Shown here piece by piece: positions 58,424 through 64,000 of a DNA stretch of 64,000 bases. The notes below the pieces were generated by a model that saw only the letters and a list, made by a program, of their open reading frames with translations, was not told the DNA's origin and did not search any database. The stretch covers positions 633,722 through 697,721 of the forward strand of contig NZ_PPGH01000035.1 in NCBI RefSeq assembly GCF_002958735.1, in the 5' to 3' direction. The stretch comes from Chromatium okenii (GTDB lineage: Bacteria > Pseudomonadota > Gammaproteobacteria > Chromatiales > Chromatiaceae). A program made the position numbers and the translations under genes. Every line of letters starts with the position of its first letter. The first letter of the stretch is position 1.

Positions 58424-58674
58424 GGTGTAATTCCTATGAGTGTTAAAAAAGTACAAGCTGCTTCAACTTGGTATGCTTTAGCTTCTTTTGCGGGATGCGG
58501 TCGGTGAAAAGTGCCCACATGGTTGCCGTATACAAAGCGCACCCGTGAGCCGCGTCCTTCAATCAATTGGCAACCAATGGCAATAAATAGCATTTCAATC
58601 CGCGCCCATTCTAGGTTAGCACTCGTTGGCTTGGCGAAAATGGCTTCTAACGTTTTGCGGTGTTTGCTGTTCAT
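58420..58674 (-). CDS. hicA: HicA toxin
   Basis: 84 aa: MNSKHRKTLEAIFAKPTSANLEWARIEMLF, then GRGSRVRFVYGNHVGTFHRPHPAKE, containing the conserved histidine-bearing TFHRPHP. HicA enzymes cut mRNA. The preferred ATG is at 58674; a longer start lies at 58701. It precedes hicB on the minus strand, with overlap, so the pair is one operon opposite to the methyltransferase genes. Confidence 0.88.
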   Translation of the reverse strand: MNSKHRKTLEAIFAKPTSANLEWARIEMLFIAIGCQLIEGRGSRVRFVYGNHVGTFHRPHPAKEAKAYQVEAACTFLTLIGITP

Positions 58675-58744
58675 GGATAAATTATAGCAAATAAATATCA
58701 AAGTTTTGCAAGTTAAACAGATTCAGTCAACAGGATAACCACCC

Positions 58745-61700
58745 ATGTCAGAACCTCGGTTTGAACGTCGCCAAGCATTGCAAACGGCACTATTGGCGTT
58801 TACGCAGCAACCGCTAAAAAACGCCGCCATCGCGTTATTCAATACGCTCGGTTATCACAGCGATAAAACTGCTGATTTTGGTAATAGCGCCGAGGAATTT
58901 CTCGGTAATATCGAACGACTATCTCCAGATAATCTGTCGTTTAAGCGCAGTCACCTTTATGCCGAGAAGTGGTTGTCTTGTGCGTTTTTGTTTCAATTAA
59001 CCGATGATGAAATTCCGGTGCTGGCTACGCCACCAAACTTATTCAATGAAGCGCAGCAACTGATGCCCAGCGAGATTGAATCCTTTGTTTTTTTAGCGAT
59101 TAAATTGGATGGTGAAACGTGGTCGCGGACGCAATTTGCATCTATCACGCGGGAACTCAATCGCCGCTTTCCAATGCCTGCAATTGTGCTATTTCGTCAT
59201 GGGCAATTGTTGTCTTTGGCGGTGATTGATCGGCGCGTTAATTTGCGCGATTCCAGTCGTGATGTGATTCATAGCCGCATCACGGTTATTAAAGATGTGT
59301 GTTGCTCGGCACCACATCGCGCTCATCTGGATATTTTATCTGAGTTGACGTTTAGCGCCTTAATTGGTGAACGTAAACAACGCCCGAAAAACTTCCGCGA
59401 TCTTTATGATGCGTGGATTGCGGTGTTGTCGATTCAAAAACTCAATCAGCGGTTTTATACGGAATTGTCGTGTTGGTATTTTTGGACAGTTAAACAAGTG
59501 CAATTTCCACGCGGTGGCGGTGGCGAGGTTGCGCAGCGTAACGCAGTTGCAGTGATTCGGTTATTAACGCGCCTGATTTTTGTGTGGTTTATTAAAGAAA
59601 AGAAGTTAATTCCAGCGGAGTTATTTGATCCAACGGCGCTAAAAATGCTCTTGAAAACTGATCCCGCCGCTGCTGGTGACGCTGGTAATTATTATTGTGC
59701 AATTCTGCAAAATCTCTTTTTTGCAACTTTGAATGTTGAGCGCGGCGCATTGCGAAAATGGGCGACAACCGGCAGCGGTATGAAAAATGATCGTTTGATT
59801 CATTCAGTATATCGGTATAAAGATTTATTTTGCGATGCGCAGGCAGCGTTAGATTTATTTGCGCAGATTCCTTTTTTGAATGGTGGTTTATTTGATTGTT
59901 TGGATCGGGAAGTGACGGAACGCGATTTAGAACGGCATCCAGAATTGAAGGCAATCGCTAATCAAGAAGGCAACGGTTTGGTATTGCGGATTGATGGTTT
60001 TTCACGTCGCGCCGAAGCGCAGGCAATGGTTCCAAATCGGGTATTTTTTAACGGCGCAGCAGATGTCGATTTGAACACTGATCTCGGCACTAAAAATAAA
60101 CGTTATCAAGTAAACGGGTTATTTGACATCTTTGCGCGTTATCAATTCACGGTGGAAGAAAATATGCCGCTGGAGGAAGAAGTCGCGCTTGATCCAGAAT
60201 TGCTCGGCAAGGTGTTTGAAAACTTATTAGCTAGTTATAACGCGGAAACCCAAACCACAGCGCGGAAACAATCCGGTTCTTTTTATACGCCGCGTGAAGT
60301 GGTTGATTATATGGTGGATGAAGCGTTGCTGCTTTATTTTGCGCAAGCGGTCGCAGTTGACGATCAAGCTGCATTCAAACAGCAATTGCGCGAGTTATTG
60401 GCTTATACCAGTGACGGCAATCCGTTTGCGCCGGAAATCACTGCGGGGCTCATTGCCGCAATTGAGGCGTTGCGTATTCTTGATCCCGCTTGCGGTTCGG
60501 GCGCATTTCCAATGGGGGTCTTAAATAAATTGGTGCAGGTGTTGCGCAAACTTGATCCGAATAATGCGCAGTGGCGGGCGCAAAATCGGGCGCATTTAGA
60601 GGCAAATTATCACAGTCTTAAAACCATTCCTGATCTGGTATTGCGCGATGAAAAAATGCAGCACGCGGAAGAAGAATTAGCGCAGTTTGATCGCACGTTT
60701 TCTCATCATCACGCGGATTACACCCGCAAACTCTATCTTATCAATCATTGCATTCACGGGATTGATTTACAGCCAATTGCGGTGCAAATCGCTAAATGCG
60801 CTTTTTTATTGCATTGATTGTGAGTCAACAGGTTGATTTAGCAGCCGATAATTTTGGCATCACTGCACTGCCGAATTTGGAAACAAAATTGATCGCCGCC
60901 GATAGTTTGACGCCAATTGCCGCGCTGCAAATGGAATTACGCGATCCGCGCATTGATGAGACAGAACAAGCGTTGACGCAAGCCAATGAACACTATTTTT
61001 CAGCTCGCACCAGTAAAACCAAACGCAAATGGCGCGACCGCATTGGCGATTTACGCGATGAATTGGCGCAGTTATTACAAGCCGATCAATTTGTGGCGGC
61101 GGAAACGGTCGCGCAGTTGGTGCATTGGAATCCGTTTGATCAAAACACTGCCGCTGGTTTTTTTGATGCGCAGTGGATGTTTCAGATGAACGGCGGTTTT
61201 GACATCGTAATCGGCAATCCGCCGTATGTGCGTCAAGAAGCCATTAAACATCTGAAAGACGCATTTAAGAAAAACTACGATTGTTTTACCGGCACGGCGG
61301 ATTTATACGTTTATTTCTTTGAACGCGCAGTGACGTTATTAAAACCAGATGGCGTGTTGTCTTTTATCACTTCCAATAAATGGTATCGCGCCAAATATGG
61401 AACAAATTTGCGCAAATGGCTCAATCAACATACGCGCTTGCAACAAGTGCTTGATTTCGGTGATGAAGCGGTGTTTACCGCTATTGCGTATCCAACCATC
61501 GTGATTGCAACGCGCCGTCCGGCAGAAGTGATAAAACCCGCTGCCGATGAACAAATACGGGTGTTGAATTGGGCGCAGCAAGCGCCAATTGAAACATTTC
61601 CAGCAGTGTTTGCGGCTGAGAGTTTTGAGGTCGCGCAAGCTGAATTGAAAGATGAAGGCTGGCAATTAGAACCGCCGTTGCAACGACAATTGTTGGCGCG

Positions 61701-62648
61701 AATCCGGCAAGCCGGAACGCCGCTCGGTCAATATGTACACGGGCGTTTTTATCGTGGCATTCTTACGGGATTGAATGAGGCATTTGTGATTGATGGCGCA
61801 ACGCGGGCGCGTTTGATTGCGGCTGATCCCAATTCGGCAGAAGTGATTAAACCGTTTTTGCGTGGGCGCGATGTGAAACGCTGGCAAGTGCATTTCTTGA
61901 TCAATACTTAATTAAAATACCGTCATCAGAAAATGTGACGCATAACTGGAGCAATCAATCAGAATCTGAAGCGGAAAAGTTATTTGCTCAATGTTATCCG
62001 GCAATACATGCACATTTTCAGCGTTACCGACAAGCAATGATTAACCGTTCTGATCAAGGAAAGTATTTCTGGGAGTTGCGCAGTTGCGCCTATTGGCAAG
62101 AATTTGAGCAGCCCAAGATTATTTATCCAAACATTTGCTCAAGCAATCAATTTGCTTGGGACGAAACAAGATTTTATGCGAATCAAAAGACTTTTATTAT
62201 TCCGTGCGGATCAAAATTTTTGCTGGGCTATCTCAACTCATCAACTGTAATGTGGTTATTTATGCAACTGCTGCCGAAATTACAAAATGAGTTTTTTGAA
62301 CCAAGCGCAGCATTTATGCGGCAGTTTCCTATCCCCGAAGCAACGGCGAAGCAACAGGAAACGCTGGAAACACTTGTCACTGCAATTTTGAATGCTGCCG
62401 AGCTGCGTTTTGAGCAACTAATTAACGCGCTCGTGTATGAACTCTATTTTGCTGCCGATTTGCATAACGCCAACATTCAGTTATTCGCTGCGTGTGAAGC
62501 AGCGCAGATCACGCAACTTGCGGCAATGGATAATGCCGCTATTCTTAAATATGCAGATTGCATCTTTGCTGCCGATCATGCAATTGCCAAGCTGTTGGTT
62601 GCAGTGCAGAATTTGCCGGTGGTACAATTGATTAAAGGTAGAGAATGA
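58745..62648 (+). CDS. Eco57I-type DNA adenine methyltransferase, paralogue 2, two frameshifts
   Basis: About 1300 aa when joined, closely related to 50812-54291 along most of its length. Same motifs: FYTPREVVDYMVDEAL, LDPACGSGAFPMGVLNKL, IGNPPYVRQEAIKHLKD and LKPDGVLSFITSNKW. Frame slips lie near 60797 (after AVQIAK, next frame RFFIALIVS) and near 61892 (after DVKRWQV, next frame FLDQYLIKIPSSENV). It has extra segments absent from paralogue 1 (QNRAHLEANYHSL..., TEQALTQANEHYF..., HWNPFDQN...). The region 61891-62320 is unlike paralogue 1, while the flanks are alike, indicating a different target-recognition domain. It ends LPVVQLIKG like its partner. Confidence 0.88.
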
Positions 62649-62710
62649 ATAGTCAAACACTATAAAAAGCAATCATCACAACATGCCCGAATAAGTCAGA
62701 GGAAAAAGCG

Positions 62711-63103
62711 ATGAGATTCTTGATTGCAATTGAACCGAGTACTACAACAACTGCTTTCGGAGTTGTTGTACCAGATTTGCCCGGTTGCTTTTCGGCAGGT
62801 GATACGATTGATGAAGCATTGGATTCTGTATTAGAAGCAATAGATTTACATCTGGAAGGTATTATTGAAGACGGCGGCGAGATTCCATTGTCGAAACCAA
62901 TTGCCGAACATCTCGCAAATCCTGATTTTGCAGGATGGATTTGGGCAATAGTAACAGTGGATATTTCGCGGTTTGAAAAGCAGGAAGAAATCAATATCAG
63001 TTTACCCAATGATTTACTGATTAAACTTGATGATTACGTTCGGGCGCATGGAACAACGCGCTCTAGTTTTTTTGCGGATGCAGTGCGAATTGCGATGCGT
63101 TGA
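62711..63103 (+). CDS. HicB family antitoxin with ribbon-helix-helix tail
   Basis: 130 aa: FGVVVPDLPGCFSAGDTIDEALDSVLEAIDLHLEGIIEDG is the HicB fold. The C-terminal INISLPNDLLIKLDDYVRAHGTTRSSFFADAVRIA is a ribbon-helix-helix DNA-binding domain. No hicA gene is adjacent, so it is a solitary antitoxin or transcription regulator. A good AGAGGAAAA ribosome site precedes the ATG. Confidence 0.85.
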   Translation: MRFLIAIEPSTTTTAFGVVVPDLPGCFSAGDTIDEALDSVLEAIDLHLEGIIEDGGEIPLSKPIAEHLANPDFAGWIWAIVTVDISRFEKQEEINISLPNDLLIKLDDYVRAHGTTRSSFFADAVRIAMR

Positions 63104-63111
63104 AATAACCC

Positions 63112-64000
63112 ATGCTTGCGCATCAAAAAATCATCGCTTTGCTGTTATTCAGCGCCAGCACCGCCGTTATTGCGGCAACTGCGCCGTTTGATTTCAGCGG
63201 CAAAGTGAGCGGCGGTTACGATTCCAATCCAGCACAAACCAATGTAAATCAAGGCTTTGCGTTTGTGCACACCGATTTAGATGCGGCTTATCACGCCAGC
63301 GATGCGTTGACGGTCGGAATCAATGGTTGGAACCGCGATTTCACTGCAAATAACCTGATGTCGCGCCTCACGCTCTACAGCGATTGGGCGCATGACATTG
63401 CACAAGGTCTTGGTTTATTAACAGTTTCACTCGCTGCTGCGGCTTACCGTGACCGTATCGTTCCCGCAGATGAACGCGACGAAATGGCGTTGATGCTGCG
63501 CTACGATCACATTCTCGACGCTCGCAACAACCTGAGCATTAGCGGCGAATTGCGCCAGCTCGCCTATCAACAAGCCGCGCTGCCGTGGGCGGGTCGTCCC
63601 GGTTCTGATCCGCGTGAACACGAAATGCGCGAACGCAACCCCATCAAACCATTGGAAATTATGCAAAATGGCGCTGATGCCAGCGGACGCACCGATTGGC
63701 AAACTGCCACCCGTCTTGATCTGACGCACTACTGGTCGCCGACGCGCTCCAGCGTGTTGACCGTCAGCATTGATCGCTGCGCTTCGCCAATTGCGACCGA
63801 GGCTTTTATGCGACACAACATCGGCGGAGTGCTGCGCTGGGAACCGAGGCCAAAATGGTCACTGGAATTCAACTTTGATTGGTCGCGTCTGCGTTACGAC
63901 GCTGCGCCGCAACAGCATGAACGTATTGATTTACAACGTGGATTGGGAATTGAACTGCGCCGGCGCATTGACCTTAACAGCGCGTGGTTTTGTCGCAGTG
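63112..64000 (+). CDS. outer-membrane beta-barrel-like protein, truncated by the window
   Basis: The frame is open from the ATG at 63112 to the window edge (296 residues seen, 3' end missing). A signal peptide (HQKIIALLLFSASTAVIAA) is followed by FDFSGKVSGGYDSNP. Alternating Tyr/Asp/Ala-rich strands (YDHILDARNNLSISGELRQLAY, LDLTHYWSPTRSSVLTVSID, WSLEFNFDWSRLRYD) are typical of outer-membrane barrel strands with tight turns. I do not recognise the exact family. It may be a TPR-linked porin-like or surface assembly protein. It begins nine bases after the solitary HicB gene and has a weak ribosome site. Confidence 0.7.
   Translation, partial: MLAHQKIIALLLFSASTAVIAATAPFDFSGKVSGGYDSNPAQTNVNQGFAFVHTDLDAAYHASDALTVGINGWNRDFTANNLMSRLTLYSDWAHDIAQGLGLLTVSLAAAAYRDRIVPADERDEMALMLRYDHILDARNNLSISGELRQLAYQQAALPWAGRPGSDPREHEMRERNPIKPLEIMQNGADASGRTDWQTATRLDLTHYWSPTRSSVLTVSIDRCASPIATEAFMRHNIGGVLRWEPRPKWSLEFNFDWSRLRYDAAPQQHERIDLQRGLGIELRRRIDLNSAWFCRS

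Overview
The window looks like chromosomal DNA of a Gram-negative, probably gammaproteobacterial, environmental bacterium. Support comes from the murF-mraY-murD order, hemE and tatC, NadB, HypF, PEP-CTERM sorted proteins, a DUF1631 protein, many PAS/GGDEF/EAL/hybrid-kinase proteins, an outer-membrane barrel protein, and dispersed C/G-rich palindromes. These palindromes are of the sort I associate with Beggiatoa/Thiothrix-like and related genomes, but the genus cannot be fixed from sequence alone. Many housekeeping genes (murF, mraY, murD, hemE, tatC, nadB) carry one-base frame changes. Part of the apparent gene breakage is therefore probably consensus error rather than decay, and I annotate such genes as single genes spanning the frameshifts.

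Layout. 1-3018: end of a peptidoglycan precursor cluster (murF, mraY, murD), with two palindromic repeats inside murD. 3123-12328: an accessory block with a small GTPase, a YkgJ-type cysteine-cluster protein, two paralogous membrane/coiled-coil proteins, and two copies of a cassette encoding dynamin-like GTPase A, dynamin-like GTPase B and a 67-aa zinc-ribbon protein. The first copy is riddled with frameshifts. The second is nearly intact, but its A gene lacks the segment carrying the hydrophobic membrane region. 12322-12529: remnant of a DUF1998 protein. 12650-15191: a DUF1631 gene with a 163-bp tandem duplication. 15276-16796: two PEP-CTERM genes. 17231-20802: hemE, tatC with an unusual C-terminal tail, and a glycosyltransferase. 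20948-34380: a signalling block with a CheB-CheR-PAS fusion, a PAS-GGDEF-EAL protein, a very large hybrid kinase with a CheY-like regulator, and a HAMP histidine kinase. 34481-39600: OsmC-like protein, nadB, a FixL/FixJ-like pair and higBA. 39758-42282: a YadA-head-like surface protein and a PEP-CTERM-like protein. 42474-47696: hybrid kinase, REC-PAS-GGDEF-EAL-REC protein and low-molecular-weight phosphatase. 47922-50738: hypF and a rhodanese.

50812-63103 is a defence and toxin-antitoxin island. It holds two paralogous Eco57I-type DNA methyltransferase genes whose C-terminal recognition regions differ, a phospholipase-D/SNF2 helicase between them, hicAB, and three solitary antitoxin-like genes. 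The window ends inside an outer-membrane barrel gene.

The two most interesting themes are (i) the GTPase/dynamin cassette, a candidate membrane-acting defence-type system, and (ii) repeat-derived peptides carried in frame inside conserved proteins (MurD, TatC, the ATP-binding domain of a histidine kinase). Three dispersed repeat families are recognisable. I found no tRNA, rRNA, CRISPR array or intact transposase.
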